Numbered from the stretch's first letter, positions 1-10,340 are shown. The stretch: DNA of 61,651 nucleotides from an uncultured bacterium (GCA_903953935.1 CAJBLF010000046.1:1-61651); one strand, 5' to 3'. The notes: generated by a model from the sequence alone, not told the origin. Made by a program: numbers and translations.

Positions 1-59
1 GTCATAATGTGATATCAAAAACTAAATGATAGTCAGTACTACTATTATAGCCCATATCA

Positions 60-91
60 AAAAAAAGCCAAAAAAGTTCTGGCTTTCTTTA
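60..91 (-). terminator. Possible intrinsic terminator
   Basis: On the minus strand a 7-bp stem (AAAGCCA/TGGCTTT) with a 9-nt loop is followed by a run of T. It lies about 130 nt past the stop of the DUF4012 gene. The run on the other side is interrupted, so minus-strand use is more likely. Confidence 0.5.
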
Positions 92-148
92 TATATTAGC
101 TTCTCTTTCTTTGTATACTATATATAGTAGGTGATTAAACGACGAAAC

Positions 149-205
149 GTGGAAACATGGAGGGTGGAGAGTTGAGAATGGAAAATGGGAAATGGAAACA
201 TGGAA
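149..205. repeat. Degenerate purine-rich repeat
   Basis: The spacer is built from variants of GGAAACATGGA and GGAAAATGG, with two exact copies of GGAAACATGGA at its ends. Similar word-repeat spacers recur elsewhere in the window. No coding signal is seen in the first 221 bases. Confidence 0.4.
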
Positions 206-221
206 AATTATATTTGATAGG

Positions 222-1838
222 TTATTTATTTATTGTGATGTTGATTTTTATTGTTTTGGTGGTGTTGTTTTCTATGCTGCCCATTTGATAAAATATTCCA
301 TTAGCAAAAGGAGGAGTAAATGGTGCTTGATAATAGATATCTCCTGTTACATTTGTCACGGTAATATATTTGGGTACATACATTGTTGCTTTTGTTTCCC
401 GTCGTTTTCTTACTTTACCTTGTCCAGGTTCGTCGTATAGTCCTGATTTTAATCCAAGTATAGCTTGTTCTCTATCGGTGATCTGAATTTCGTATTTCTT
501 TTCAAGTTCTTTGATGAATGTTGGATAGTATTCTGGAATAGTGAATTTGTAATAAATATTTATGGTGTATTTTCCGTTTTTCAGGTCGCGAATATCTATA
601 ATATCACTTTTGGTGTCTTTTTGAATCATCCCCTGCTCATCGTTGATCTGAATGTGTTTAGTAATGAATCCGTCGATTTTATTATAACTGACGTTAGTGT
701 CCCGAAAATACATATAATTTGGGTCGAAAATATTGGTTAAATTATGCTTATTGAGCACAGTATTGAATCCTGTCGAGACATTCGAGAGATACATTGTGAT
801 ATATTGTTTATTGGCTATTTCATCAAATCTATTTATTACATTTTTTATAATATTTCATTTCTGACTATCAGCATACTGTTTTATTTCTTTGATGTACAAT
901 TCTTTCTTATTTCCGCGGATTTCTTTTCTAATCAAGTCAACTGATGCGTTGAGAAATTGTCGTTCTTGTACCTTTTGCTTGAAATTTGTGAAGAAGCTTT
1001 CCAAAAGATCTGACCTAATAAAGATTACTCCTTTGATGTTCTGATGTAATAATTTATTATAGAGATCAGGTTGCATTGTCTGTTGTACTTTCCACATCTC
1101 AAATGTCTTGTTGAACATTAGTTCGTATAAATCTTTTAGATTTTTTCCATCGATATCGCTAAATCCAAATTTATTACCTGCAATAAATCCTATTTTACGA
1201 TCTGGCAGAAATGGTGTAGTCCATTCTGGTGCCATGATGCGTGTTCTATATGCGATAAAATCCGGATAATATGAATCTACTATTTCCATTGTTTTGATGC
1301 GTCACTGATCAACTTTTATGAATGCAAATGACCCAAAAAATCATCCGTTTGGTCTTTTTTCGTTGGTGTTTTGTAAGATGACGAGATAATTGAAGGGTTG
1401 GTTTTTTCCCAGGAGATCAAATAGTTCTTTTTCATAGATTTTGAGGTCTGCAAAAAGATTTATGAGTTCATCATAGTTTGAAAACCCTACATTTTTGAGA
1501 TATTCTTTGTTTTTTTGTATATAATCCCGACAAAAATCAATTTCTTTTTCTTTGGTAATGAAAATATTTTCTCCTGCGGTATACGATTGAACTATTTTGT
1601 CCAATACTATCAGAAAGTGTGAAAGGTCTTTGTTAAATGTCCGTGAGTAAAATGCTATCTGTCCAAGATCTTGGGTAAATACATCAACCTTGTTTTTGAA
1701 GAGCATATTGCTCAAATTTGCAAATAATGTGAAAAACACAAAACATAACATTATTACTATGGTAAATGTTCGGTTGATATACCTTATATTGTTTTTTCGC
1801 GTCTTTTTTGTGGTCTGTGTTATGCCGAAATCTTTCAT
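222..1838 (-). CDS. DUF4012 domain-containing membrane protein
   Basis: A 538-aa protein of unknown biochemical role from the DUF4012 family, which is common in Patescibacteria and Gram-positives and often sits near surface-polysaccharide genes. One membrane segment is visible at about residues 26-44 (IMLCFVFFTLFANL), so the N-terminus is probably cytoplasmic and the rest outside. The family signature follows at about residues 162-171 (RPNGGFFGSF, preceded by YLVILQNTNE). The second Gly of that motif is a UGA codon, and further UGA codons join what the standard code would split into three pieces. The start is the first ATG before the basic stretch and membrane segment. No Shine-Dalgarno is seen; an AT-rich TATATAAAG element lies about 15 nt upstream. 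Family call is good; function is unknown. Confidence 0.82.
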
Positions 1839-2054
1839 TTTTCATACAAGAATAATACTTTATATAGTATATTTACCTATTTCTTTTTTCTAAACAAGCA
1901 AATTTTTCTGTTTTTTTGCTTGAAATTGCATATGATATTGTTATATAGTCAACCAGCTTGATTTTTTTGTATTCTTCAAAACGTTTATACGCTATTCCTT
2001 CTAAAGCTGGGTTTCATTTCATTTCAGTCTGCGTATTTATGTGTGTTTGTTGTT

Positions 2055-2131
<77 letters not shown>

Positions 2132-2227
2132 TTATGCCACTTCGTGGAAGTCTCAATTTACAATTTCTAATTTCTAAATATATACTTCGTTTGAAAATTG
2201 AATATTAGAAATTAAAAATTATTTTAC

Positions 2228-2304
2228 GGGCATGTAGCTCAGTTGGTTAGAGCGCGTCTCTGATAAGGACGAGGTCGGAGGTTCGAGTCCTCCCATGCCC
2301 ACCA
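2228..2304 (+). tRNA. tRNA-Ile (GAT)
   Basis: Complete cloverleaf with acceptor GGGCATG/CATGCCC, D arm GCTC/GAGC, anticodon loop CTGATAA (GAT), T arm GGAGG/CCTCC and encoded CCA. The spacer from tRNA-Phe is AT-rich and made of repeated 'aatttctaa'-like words. Confidence 0.95.
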
Positions 2305-2388
2305 GTACATTATTTACCAATTCACTTCTTGATTTACCTTATTGTAATTCATCTTGTGTGTTAGGTCCATGTCAATTCAAGTCTAGCC

Positions 2389-2462
2389 CGGGGATTAGCT
2401 CAGATGGCTAGAGCGCTTGGTTTGGGACCAAGAGGCCGCGAGTTCGAGTCCCGCATCCCCGA
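2389..2462 (+). tRNA. tRNA-Pro (TGG)
   Basis: Complete cloverleaf. Acceptor CGGGGAT pairs with ATCCCCG, the anticodon stem CTTGG/CCAAG holds the loop TTTGGGA (TGG), and the T arm has GTTCGAG. The CCA is not encoded, unlike in the two preceding tRNAs, so it would have to be added after transcription. Confidence 0.93.
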
Positions 2463-2497
2463 AATTAAATAAACTCCAAAAACAGACCTGTAACTTT

Positions 2498-2580
2498 AGC
2501 TGGTGGATGGCTAGAGCGGTCCGATTTAGTATCGGACAGGCCGTGAGTTCCTCCGAAGTGTCGGAGCGCATCCCCGAAAT
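2498..2580 (+). pseudogene. Decayed tRNA-like copy related to tRNA-Pro
   Basis: The stretch repeats three blocks of the tRNA-Pro just upstream: GATGGCTAGAGCG (D arm), a near-copy of GGCCGCGAGTTC, and GCATCCCCGAAAT (3' end). The middle is replaced by a perfect stem, TCCGA/TCGGA, with a 7-nt loop TTTAGTA (would-be anticodon TAG). The T arm is broken by an inserted 6-bp hairpin (CTCCGA/TCGGAG). No 5' acceptor strand complementary to ATCCCC is present, so a normal tRNA cannot form. It is most likely a tRNA remnant or chimera; an unusual structured RNA is the alternative. Confidence 0.5.
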
Positions 2581-2914
2581 CTTAGATTTCGACAATGATA
2601 TGTTTTGGCTAGGTGGATTGCTAAAACGTTAGATCGCTTTCTTCCCGTAGGTTTACGGGAAATATATCCCCTGAGGGCATTTTTGCCTTATTCTATGCTG
2701 TAAATACAATGATTCCATTGAGAATTAATTATGTACAGCACTGTGGTTTCCAAAAGCATGATAGCATACTTCGGTATTGACTACCATGTCTAGTGAAATC
2801 AGTATTTTGTTTAAAATCATTGAAAAAAGCCTTGCAATTCGTGTCTATATTTGTATCTTAATCGTCCATTCGTTTTTTTTGTATATCTATTTTAACTTTT
2901 AATATATTTATCTT
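2581..2914 (+). promoter_or_regulatory. tuf upstream region
   Basis: The 334 bp before EF-Tu hold no open gene. A further weak D-arm-like word (GGTGGATTGCTAAAACG) lies near 2613. It is followed by two hairpins, CCCGTA/TACGGG near 2645 and GGGCA/TGCCT near 2676, the second trailed by a T-rich run. The promoter of the ribosomal cluster is presumably here, but I could not pin a -35/-10 pair. The last 40 nt before the start are T-rich and lack any AGGAGG-like site. Confidence 0.35.
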
Positions 2915-4087
2915 ATGGCTAACAAAATTCATGTTAACGTTGGTACCATTGGTCATGTAGATCATGGAAAGACAACATTGACAGCTGCAATGACTTCTGT
3001 ATTGTCTACAAAAGGTTTTGCTAAATCTATGGCTTTCGATGCAATCGATAATGCTCCAGAAGAAAAAGCAAGAGGTATTACTATTAATACTAGACATGTA
3101 GAATACGAAAGTGAAACAAGACATTATGCTCATATTGACTGTCCAGGACATGCCGATTATGTAAAAAACATGATCGTTGGTGCTGCTCAAATGGATGGAG
3201 CTATTTTAGTAGTAGCTGCAACTGATGGACCGATGCCTCAAACAAGAGAACACGTTCTTCTTGCTCACCAAGTTAATGTTCCTAGAATTGTTGTATTTTT
3301 GAATAAATGCGACATGGTTTCTGATCCTGACGAACTAGAATTAGTAGAAGAAGAAATCAGAGATGTATTGAAGAAAAATCATTATGATGGTGATGCTCCT
3401 ATTATTAGAGGATCAGCTCTTAAAGCTATGAACAATTCAACTGATGAAGCGTGAGATGCTAAATGTATTTGGGATCTTGTTAAAGCTTTGGATGAATATA
3501 TTCCTGTCCCTGAAAGAGATAATGATAAACCATTCCTTATGCCAGTAGAAGATGTTTTCTCTATCAAAGGAAGAGGAACTGTAGCTACAGGAAGAATTGA
3601 AAGAGGAGTTATCAAAATGAATGATGAATTTGAAATTCTTGGACTTGGAGCAGAACCAAAGAAGACAGTTGTTACTGGAATTGAAATGTTTCACAAACAA
3701 TTTGATACTGCTGAAGCAGGTATGAACGTTGGATTACTTTTGAGAGGTATTGAAAAAGACCAAATCGAAAGAGGACAAGTTCTTTGTAAGCCAGGAACAG
3801 TAAAAGCTCACAATAAATTTGAAGCTGAAGTATATGTATTGAAAAAGGAAGAAGGTGGAAGACATACACCTTTTATGACAGGATACAGACCACAATTCTT
3901 TTTAAGAACTACTGATGTAACAGGAACAGTAACTCTTAAATCAGGTGTTGAAATGATTATGCCTGGAGATAATGCAAAGATTGATGTAGAATTGATCTAT
4001 CCAGTAGCTATGGAAGAAGGATTGAGATTTGCTATCAGAGAAGGTGGAAGAACAGTTTGAGCATGAGTTGTAACTAAAATCTTATAA
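2915..4087 (+). CDS. tuf: Translation elongation factor Tu
   Basis: A 390-aa GTPase that delivers aminoacyl-tRNA to the ribosome. All G motifs are present: GHVDHGKT at residues 13-20, the RGITI switch I, DCPGH near residue 75 and NKCD near residue 130. Domains 2 and 3 follow, ending GRTVGAGVVTKIL. Three glycines are encoded by TGA: one near residue 180, and both glycines of the invariant GAG close to the C-terminus. These are among the clearest proofs of UGA = Gly in the window. The gene leads directly into rpsJ. The usual str-operon partners rpsL, rpsG and fusA are not upstream; tRNA genes are. Gly codons are mostly GGA/GGT, as expected for a highly expressed gene. Confidence 0.98.
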
Positions 4088-4181
4088 TAGTTTCTTATTA
4101 TTTATTGCTCCGTCCCGGAGTCCTCTGGGGCGGAGAGCTAAATTGTAAGAAAAATGTTTTACTATATATACCCTTATTAGT

Positions 4182-4508
4182 ATGGCTGAAAAAAACACTC
4201 AAAAAACGAAATTGAGGATTAAATTGAAGAGTTATGATATAAAGATGTTGGAATCTTCCGTTGGGAAGGTTGTCGGACTTCTTATCAAATCTGGGGCAAG
4301 TATTAAATGACCTATTCCACTTCCTAAACAAAGGAAAGTGTATACTGTTTTGAAATCAAACTTTAAATTTAAAAATTCTAGAGAACAGTTTGAAAGAATT
4401 ACGTATTCTAGAATGGTTGATGTTGTAGAAACTGGTTCTAAAACTATGGAATATCTCCAGAATCTCGCGATACCTGTTTGAGTACTTGTAGATGTTAAAG
4501 TATTCTAA
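4182..4508 (+). CDS. rpsJ: Ribosomal protein uS10
   Basis: A 108-aa 30S head protein, also the NusG/NusB partner in antitermination. Recognised from LRIKLKSYD near the N-terminus, GPIPLPKQRKVYTV in the middle and the C-terminal GVLVDVKVF, at normal family length. The Gly of GPIPLP and of the GVLVDV end are TGA codons. It is the first gene of the S10-type cluster, 94 nt after tuf. Upstream is AT-rich sequence without a Shine-Dalgarno. Confidence 0.97.
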
Positions 4509-4551
4509 GCGTTGAAACGATTGTACCTGTACTAGACAGGCGTTGAAACGA
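4509..4551. repeat. Duplicated GCGTTGAAACGA
   Basis: Two exact 12-bp copies lie directly after the rpsJ stop, separated by 19 bp that include an ACCTGT/ACAGG inverted repeat. Related AAACGA words occur in the spacers near 138 and 40,245. The function is unknown. Confidence 0.45.
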
Positions 4552-4590
4552 CTAAACGATACCATTTAGTTTATTAGCTTAAAAAATATC

Positions 4591-5193
4591 ATGAATAAAG
4601 GGTGACTTATCGTAACAAAGCAAGAAATGACCAAAATGTGGATTAATGATAATTTTGTCCCTGTCACTTTGGTGAAGTTGGTTCCACAAGAAATTGTCAG
4701 ATATAAAACCCAAGAAAAAGATGGGTATGTGTCTGCAGTAGTTGGTGTACAGAAAAAGGAGCTAAAAAAAGATAAGGGCCAGAAAATAGCGTATAAAAAA
4801 ACACAAGAATATAAAGTTGATGATGCGTTTGTTACTTCTCATGAAGCATGATCTCTCCTTGATCTTTGATTACTTGAAGGCATCACTGAAGTTGATGTTA
4901 CTGGTGTCAGCAAAGGAAAGGGATTTCAAGGTATGGTTAAAAAATTCCATATCAAGGGCGGATGAGCAACTCATGGTCATAAGTTTACAAGAACTGGTTG
5001 ATCAAAAGGAAATAGAAAACCAAGAAGAACGCTCAAGGGACATCCTCATGCAGGACATATGTGATCTCAACGCATAACACTCAAAAATATTCCTATCATT
5101 GATAAAATTGTTAAAGATAATGAAACGTTGGTTGTCCTTAAAGGTTCATTACCAGGTGCGTACAATTCATTATTAACGTTAACGATAAAATAA
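4591..5193 (+). CDS. rplC: Ribosomal protein uL3
   Basis: A 200-aa 50S assembly-initiator protein. Hallmarks are the N-terminal GLIVTKQEMTKMW, the central VDVTGVSKGKGFQG, the loop HIKGGGATHGHKF that reaches the peptidyl-transferase centre, and the GHPHAGHMGSQR segment. At least seven glycines in these conserved stretches are TGA, so the standard code would give only fragments. Length is typical. It is followed by rplD after 31 nt in the usual S10-operon order. Confidence 0.97.
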
Positions 5194-5224
5194 CTTTTTT
5201 TATGTTTTTTTACCTCTCTAGAAC

Positions 5225-5854
5225 ATGGCATACAATATAGATATATATGACAAAGGTGGTAAGGTTGTTTCTACATTTGCTCTGGATGACAAACTTTTTG
5301 ATGATTCTTTGGTAAATAAAGATCTTATTCATGAATATTACTTGTTACAAACAAGTAATGCTCGTCACAATATTGCTTCAGTTAAAGGAAGAGGTGAGGT
5401 TCGTGGTGCAGGAAGAAAGCTCTACAAACAAAAAGGAACATGAGGTGGAAGAGTTGGAGATAAAAATTCTCCTTTAAGAAAATGATGATGAGTAACTTTC
5501 GGACCTAGAGGTGTAGAAAATTATACCAAAAGTATGAATAAGAAAGCAAGAAGAATAGCTCTTAATAGCATTATTACCTTGAAAGCAAAAGCAGGTGAAC
5601 TTATGGGACTTCAAAATCTTAAGCTCAGTGCTCCAAAAACCAAAGATGCTCAAGAAATTCTCAAAAATATTTGAATAGACACTAAAAAAGTACTTTTTGT
5701 TGTGTCAGAGAAGGATGAAAATGTTCTTAAATCATTTAGAAATCTTCCTAAGGTAAAATACCTTTATGCTGATTATCTTAATCCGTCTGATCTTATGTCT
5801 TACCATACTGTTCTTTTCTTGGAATCAGCATTGACAACTCTAAATAAGAAATAA
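5225..5854 (+). CDS. rplD: Ribosomal protein uL4
   Basis: A 209-aa 50S protein lining the exit tunnel. The conserved loop (VKGRGEVRGAGRKLYKQKGT, then GGGRVGDKNSP and GGGVTFGPRG) lies at about residues 54-100, with several of its glycines encoded by TGA. The C-terminal globular part (VLFVVSEKDENV, LPKVKYLYADYLNP) is normal. The start ATG follows a T-rich leader. Part of the S10 cluster. Confidence 0.97.
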
Positions 5855-5884
5855 TTTTTTTTACATACCTTTATATGTATTCCT

Positions 5885-6226
5885 ATGACTTTTAAGCAAA
5901 TACTTCAAGCTAGAGCGAAGAAAAACGTTACCGGAAAAGTTATCCAAAAACTTTCTCCTTATGGTATTGTTCTCTCTCCTATAGTAACGGAAAAAACTCA
6001 CAAACAACAAGAATCCGCAAATAAATATTCGTTCAAAATTCATAAGGATGCTAACAAAAACGACGTTAAGCAAGCGATAGAGTTTTTGTATAAAGTACAT
6101 CCTGAAGGAGTAAATATCGTTAATGTAGTATATAAATGAAGAAATCAAAGAAAATTGGTTAGAAAATCCTACAAAAAAGCTATTGTTACTCTTTCTAAGA
6201 AAGAGAAAATAGATTTAGGATCTTAA
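5885..6226 (+). CDS. rplW: Ribosomal protein uL23
   Basis: A 113-aa tunnel-exit protein that docks the signal recognition particle and trigger factor. The family core SPIVTEKTHKQQ, YSFKIHKDANKNDVKQAIE and VNIVNVVYKGRNQRKL is intact. The Gly in YKGRNQ is TGA. An N-terminal extension of about 25 residues (FKQILQARAKKNVTG) precedes the core. Gene order rplD-rplW-rplB is canonical. Confidence 0.95.
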
Positions 6227-6302
6227 ATTAATTCATAATTCAAAATTCAGAAAACATATTCACCACGTAACACAAATTTTACTTCTTATAGCATACTAGA
6301 AG

Positions 6303-7151
6303 ATGGCACTCAAGAAATATACACCATATACTCCATCCAGACGTTATATGATCTGATACGATTTTTCTGACTTGACCAAAAAAAGACCCGAAAAATCACT
6401 TACTAAATCATTAGGAAGAACGTGAGGAAGAAACAATTCTGGAAAGGCTGTTTCTAGATCTATGTGAGGTGGACACAAGAGACTTTACAGATTGATTGAT
6501 TTCAAATGATATGATAAACTAAATATTCCTGCTAAGGTTGCAAGTGTAGAATATGATCCATATAGAACATCAAGAATTGCTTTGCTTAACTTTGCAGATG
6601 GAGAAAAAAGATACGTCCTTGCATGGAAAACTATTAAGGTAGGTGATACAGTGTCTTGTTGAGATCAAGCTCCTATAGTTCATGGAAATAGAAAGCAACT
6701 TAAAGATATCCCAGAATGAGTAACTGTATTTAATCTTGAAGTGACACCATTATCTTCAGGAAAACTTATTAAGACTGCATGAACTTCTGCAAATATAGCT
6801 GGTAAAGATAATCTTCTCAAGATTGTATTCATCAAATTACCTTCTGGTGAAGTTAGAAAATTCAATGAAAATTGTTATGCTACTATTTGAGAAATTGGTA
6901 ATGATCAACATCAAAACGTTGTTATTGGAAAAGCAGGAAGACAAAGACGATTAGGAAAAAAACCTCATGTTCTCGGAAAGAATATGAACCCAGTCGACCA
7001 TCCACATGGAGGTTGAGAAGGACACTCTTCTATTGGTCTCAAGAAATGACAAAAATCATTTGCATGAAAGAGAGTTGCTCCAGGTATGAAGACAAGAAAA
7101 AATAGAAAAACATCCACAAGATTTATTATATCAAAGAGAACTAAAAATTAA
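6303..7151 (+). CDS. rplB: Ribosomal protein uL2
   Basis: A 282-aa core 50S protein needed for subunit joining and peptidyl transfer. Conserved features include [37 protein letters not shown] and the HPHGGGEGHSSIG motif near residue 235. Many of these glycines are TGA (within RSMGGG, HGGGEG, LKKGQKSFAG), which makes the gene one of the densest UGA-Gly examples here. Length matches the family. Confidence 0.98.
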
Positions 7152-7239
7152 ACTAACAACTAATAGTGAACAACTAATAACGATGGAAAAATACTTTCAC
7201 TATTCACTATTAACTTTTAATTATTCACTGATTTAATTA

Positions 7240-7497
7240 ATGGCAAGATCGCTAAAAAAATGATTCTATGTGAATGAAAAGATACTTATTAAAGTCAAAA
7301 AGATGAACGAAGCTTGAGACAAAAAGGTCATCAAGGTACGAGATAGAGCATGCCACATAGTGCCTGATATGATATGACTTACTTTTGCTGTCCACAATGG
7401 AAAACAATTTGTAAGTGTATATGTCACTGAAGATATGATTGGTCATAGATTAGGAGAATTTGTCCCTACAAGAACATTTAGAGGACATCCTTTCTAA
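7240..7497 (+). CDS. rpsS: Ribosomal protein uS19
   Basis: An 85-aa 30S head protein that contacts S13 and the A-site tRNA. It begins ARSLKKGFYVNEK and has the conserved [27 protein letters not shown] and [15 protein letters not shown] segments. The Gly in KKGFYV and IGLTF are TGA. The 88-nt spacer from rplB is full of short 'tagtgaa / ctaataa / cactatt' words rather than a ribosome-binding site. Confidence 0.97.
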
Positions 7498-7556
7498 ATT
7501 CAGAATGTAGAATTTAAAATTCAGAACAAAATATTTAGCATTTAAAATTTAGTATT

Positions 7557-7919
7557 ATGGTTACCACTACTAAAAAAACAGAAGATAACAATCTGACAGC
7601 TACATTGAAATATGCTTTGGTGTCTGATAAAAAAATGGCATTGATTGCTCAGATGGTAAAGGGTAAAAAAGTCGATGATGCTTTGACACTTTTGCAGGTA
7701 TTGCCAAAAAAGGCAGCTAAATTTTTGTACAAAGTGATCAAATCTGCATATGCAAATGCTACTACCAATGCTAGCTATGACCCCAAGAAATTATATGTTC
7801 ATAAAATAGAGGTATGAAGAGGGCCAAAGATTCAAAGAGTTAGATTTGCTTCCAGATCTAGAATAAGCCATTATGTAAAATATAGAGCGTTTGTAAAAGT
7901 CTTTTTACATGTTAAGTAA
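7557..7919 (+). CDS. rplV: Ribosomal protein uL22
   Basis: A 120-aa tunnel protein. Visible signatures are LVSDKKMALIAQMVKGKKVDDAL, the KSAYANAT helix and the C-terminal VGRGPKIQRVRFASRSR segment (beta hairpin). The first Gly of GRGPK is TGA. There is a short 15-residue polar N-terminal extension. It lies 8 nt before rpsC. Confidence 0.96.
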
Positions 7920-7927
7920 AGAATACT

Positions 7928-8596
7928 ATGTGATCAAAAGCCCATCCAATTGGAATGAGAGTATGAATAATGAAATCACGACCTGCAGAATGGTTCGCTA
8001 AATATAAGAGAACAGGCGCAGATTTTTTCGTTGAAGATATAAAGATCAGAAAATTCGTAGATGATACGTTTGGTAGATCAGGTATCTCAAAAGTCGTGAT
8101 CAGAAAAACACTTAAAGAGTGAGAAATCATAATCTTCTCGTCTAAAGTTGGTGTTTTGATGGGTAAAAATGGCGCAAAAATCAAAGAATTTGAAGATGCA
8201 CTTAAGAGTAAATTTGGAAAAGATATGAAAGTCATCATCAAGGAAGTAAAGATTCCTGAATTGTCTGCAAAGATTATGGCTGAATTTATCGCTTCTCAAC
8301 TTGAAGCCAGGATGCCATTTAGAAAGGTAGCAAAAAATGTTCTCCAAAAGGTTATGGAAAAATGAGCTGCGGGAATCAAGATACAAGTTGGATGAAGGCT
8401 TTGAGGTACAGATATCGCAAGGACAGAAAAATTTATCGATGGAAGAGTATCATTACAGACATTCAGATCAGATATAGATTTTTATTATCTTCAAGCAAGA
8501 ACAAAATACGGTATGCTTGGGGTTAAAGTCTGGATAGAAAAATGAATTCTTTATAATAAAGCACAAACTAATACCAATAAAAAAATAAGTTTATAA
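7928..8596 (+). CDS. rpsC: Ribosomal protein uS3
   Basis: A 222-aa 30S head protein at the mRNA entry channel with a KH domain. The N-terminus reads [14 protein letters not shown], where the first and third glycines are TGA, so the standard code would stop at codon 2. The KH region ([16 protein letters not shown]) and the C-terminal [15 protein letters not shown] and [12 protein letters not shown] follow, again with TGA glycines. Length is normal. Confidence 0.98.
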
Positions 8597-8630
8597 TTGC
8601 TAATATTTTATTTGTTTTGATCAAAGTACG

Positions 8631-9050
8631 ATGTTGTTGACACCTAAAAGATGGAAATATAGAAAACCTATCATCAGACAGCTCAAAGGAAAAAGTTACA
8701 GAGGTTCTACAGTTGCTTTCTGACAATATGGTTTAAAGGCCATAACTAGCTCTTATATTACCAATAGAGAGATCGAGGCTGCCAGAAAAGTTATTGTAAG
8801 ATCTATCAAAAAAACTGGTAAGATGCGAGTTAGAATATTTCCTGATGTACCTTTCACTAAAAAGGGTCTTGAAATGCCGATGGGTACAGGAAAAGGAGAT
8901 GTCGACATCTATACTGCAGCAGTTAGAAAATGAAGGGTCATGTTCGAACTTATGTGAATCCCTAAAGAAGCTGCCAAAGAAGCGTTGATCAAGGCATCCA
9001 AAAAATTATCAGTCAAAGCTAGATTTGTAGAAAGAGGAGAAGTAAAATAA
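8631..9050 (+). CDS. rplP: Ribosomal protein uL16
   Basis: A 139-aa 50S protein near the A site. The family pattern is clear: MLLTPKRWKYRKP, FGQYGLKAITSSYITNREIEAAR, VRIFPDVPFTKKGLEMPMGTGKGD, and the C-terminal VMFELMGIPKEAAKEAL. TGA encodes the Gly of FGQYG and MGIPK. The start codon context is AT-rich with no Shine-Dalgarno. Confidence 0.97.
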
Positions 9051-9093
9051 GTCTTAGATTGAACCCCAAATTTATTATTTAAATATATTATCA

Positions 9094-9321
9094 ATGAAAG
9101 AAAAGGTTACATTTATGAAAGAGTTACAAGACAAGACTATTAAAGAGCTTGTTCAAATGAGAAGAACGTTCAAACAGGAACTCTATTCCCATAAGATGAA
9201 AAACGCTATCAGGGGGCTCAAAGAAACTCACAAGATAGGTGATACCAAAGTTAAAATAGCAAGAATAAATACCGTTTTAACTCATAAAATTAAAGCACAA
9301 AATGGTGGTAATATGAAATAA
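9094..9321 (+). CDS. rpmC: Ribosomal protein uL29
   Basis: A 75-aa two-helix protein at the tunnel exit, with the pattern ELQDKTIKELVQMRRTFKQEL followed by KIARINTVLTHK. No UGA codon is used. A second ATG at codon 8 is the alternative start and would give a more typical N-terminus (MKELQDKT). Its 3' end overlaps the start of rpsQ by 20 nt. Confidence 0.92.
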   Translation: MKEKVTFMKELQDKTIKELVQMRRTFKQELYSHKMKNAIRGLKETHKIGDTKVKIARINTVLTHKIKAQNGGNMK

Positions 9322-9559
9322 GAGTATCAAAGAATTCATCTGAGAAGTTATTAGTGATAAACTCACTATGACTCGTACTGTTTTGGTGAAAACTGTAAAG
9401 ATGCATCCATTATACAAAAAGAGATTTATCGTAAGAAAGAAATATTATGCTCATGATGCAGAAAATATTTCCAAATTATGAGATTCTGTTAAAATCAGAG
9501 AATGCAAACCCGTAAGCAAACTAAAAAAATGGAAACTTATTGAGGTTGTTAAGGCATAA
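9302..9559 (+). CDS. rpsQ: Ribosomal protein uS17
   Basis: An 85-aa OB-fold 30S protein. The ATG at 9302, inside the end of rpmC, gives the complete N-terminal strand (KEFIGEVISDKLTMTRTVLV), which aligns with the family pattern G-x-V-x-S-D-K-M-x-K-T. Starting at the later ATG (9368) would remove this strand. Two TGA glycines (residues 5 and 14) hide the true start from standard-code callers. The middle (HPLYKKRFIVRKKYYAHD) and GDSVKIRECKPVSK are typical. Confidence 0.93.
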
Positions 9560-9585
9560 TTTTATTTATATTACATCATTCTTTC

Positions 9586-9966
9586 ATGTTAAAGAACGAA
9601 TCAAACGTCATTATAACTGATAACACTTGAGCAAAAAAGTGACAGATATTCAGGATATTAAAATGATCTAATGCAAAAACAGCAACTGTCGGTGATAGAG
9701 TTATGATAGCTATCAAGGAATCTTTGCCTACGAGCACTATCAAAAAATGAACTATTTCTCAGGCGTTGATTGTTAGAATTACTAAAGAGATAGCTAGAAA
9801 AGACTGAACATATGTAAGATTTGGTGATAATGCAGTTATCCTTATGACCAAGGATGCTAAATGAGAAATCAAACCTATAGGAAAGAGAATTTTCGGTCCT
9901 GTAGCTAGAGAACTCAGACAACTTTGATACAAGGCTATTACTAATATGGCTGAAGAAGTTGTATAA
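9586..9966 (+). CDS. rplN: Ribosomal protein uL14
   Basis: A 126-aa 50S interface protein. The signatures SNVIITDNTGAKKGQIFRIL, VGDRVMIAIKES, RFGDNAVILM and GKRIFGPVARELR are intact, and the Gly residues of DNTGAKKG and LKG are TGA. It is somewhat longer than the usual 122 aa. Followed by rplX in spc-operon order. Confidence 0.97.
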
Positions 9967-10016
9967 ACCTATCATTAATTACCAATGCAAAATATTTATT
10001 CTTATCCATTGTTATT

Positions 10017-10310
10017 ATGAAAAAGTTAAAAGCCTGAGATCCTGTGATTATGATCGCTGGAAAATATAAATGAAAAATATCTACGATTCAAAAATTCGTA
10101 GATGATGATCGTATACTTGTAAAAGGAATTAATGAAGTCAAAAAAGCCGTAAAAGGAAAATGATTCATTAAGAAAATACTTCCTGTACATGTATCTAATG
10201 TCATGTATTATATTGAAGATCAAAAAAAGGCTACGAAAATCAAAATCACTATTGATAAGAAATGAAAAAAAACAAGAGAAGCTACAAAGGTAAAGCTTAC
10301 TTTGAAATAA
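10017..10310 (+). CDS. rplX: Ribosomal protein uL24
   Basis: A 97-aa KOW-domain 50S assembly protein. KLKAGDPVIMIAGKYKGK at the N-terminus is the KOW motif; the Gly of AGDPV and of YKGK are TGA. The strand VHVSNVMYYIEDQKKATKI matches the family's HxSNV motif. It ends in a basic tail. Length is on the short side but normal. Confidence 0.95.
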
Positions 10311-10340
10311 TCTATTTTTATTGTCTTTATTCTTCACTTC

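Noticed and set aside
2498-2580. Functional tRNA-Leu (TAG)
   Set aside because: The anticodon-like loop fits, but there is no acceptor stem and no normal T arm.
3452-3454. Selenocysteine insertion at TGA
   Set aside because: Hundreds of TGA codons, at Gly positions of proteins that never contain Sec, exclude this.
3437-4066. Frameshift or pseudogene in EF-Tu and ribosomal genes caused by in-frame TGA
   Set aside because: TGA falls only at conserved glycines and all frames continue to TAA/TAG; recoding explains every case.
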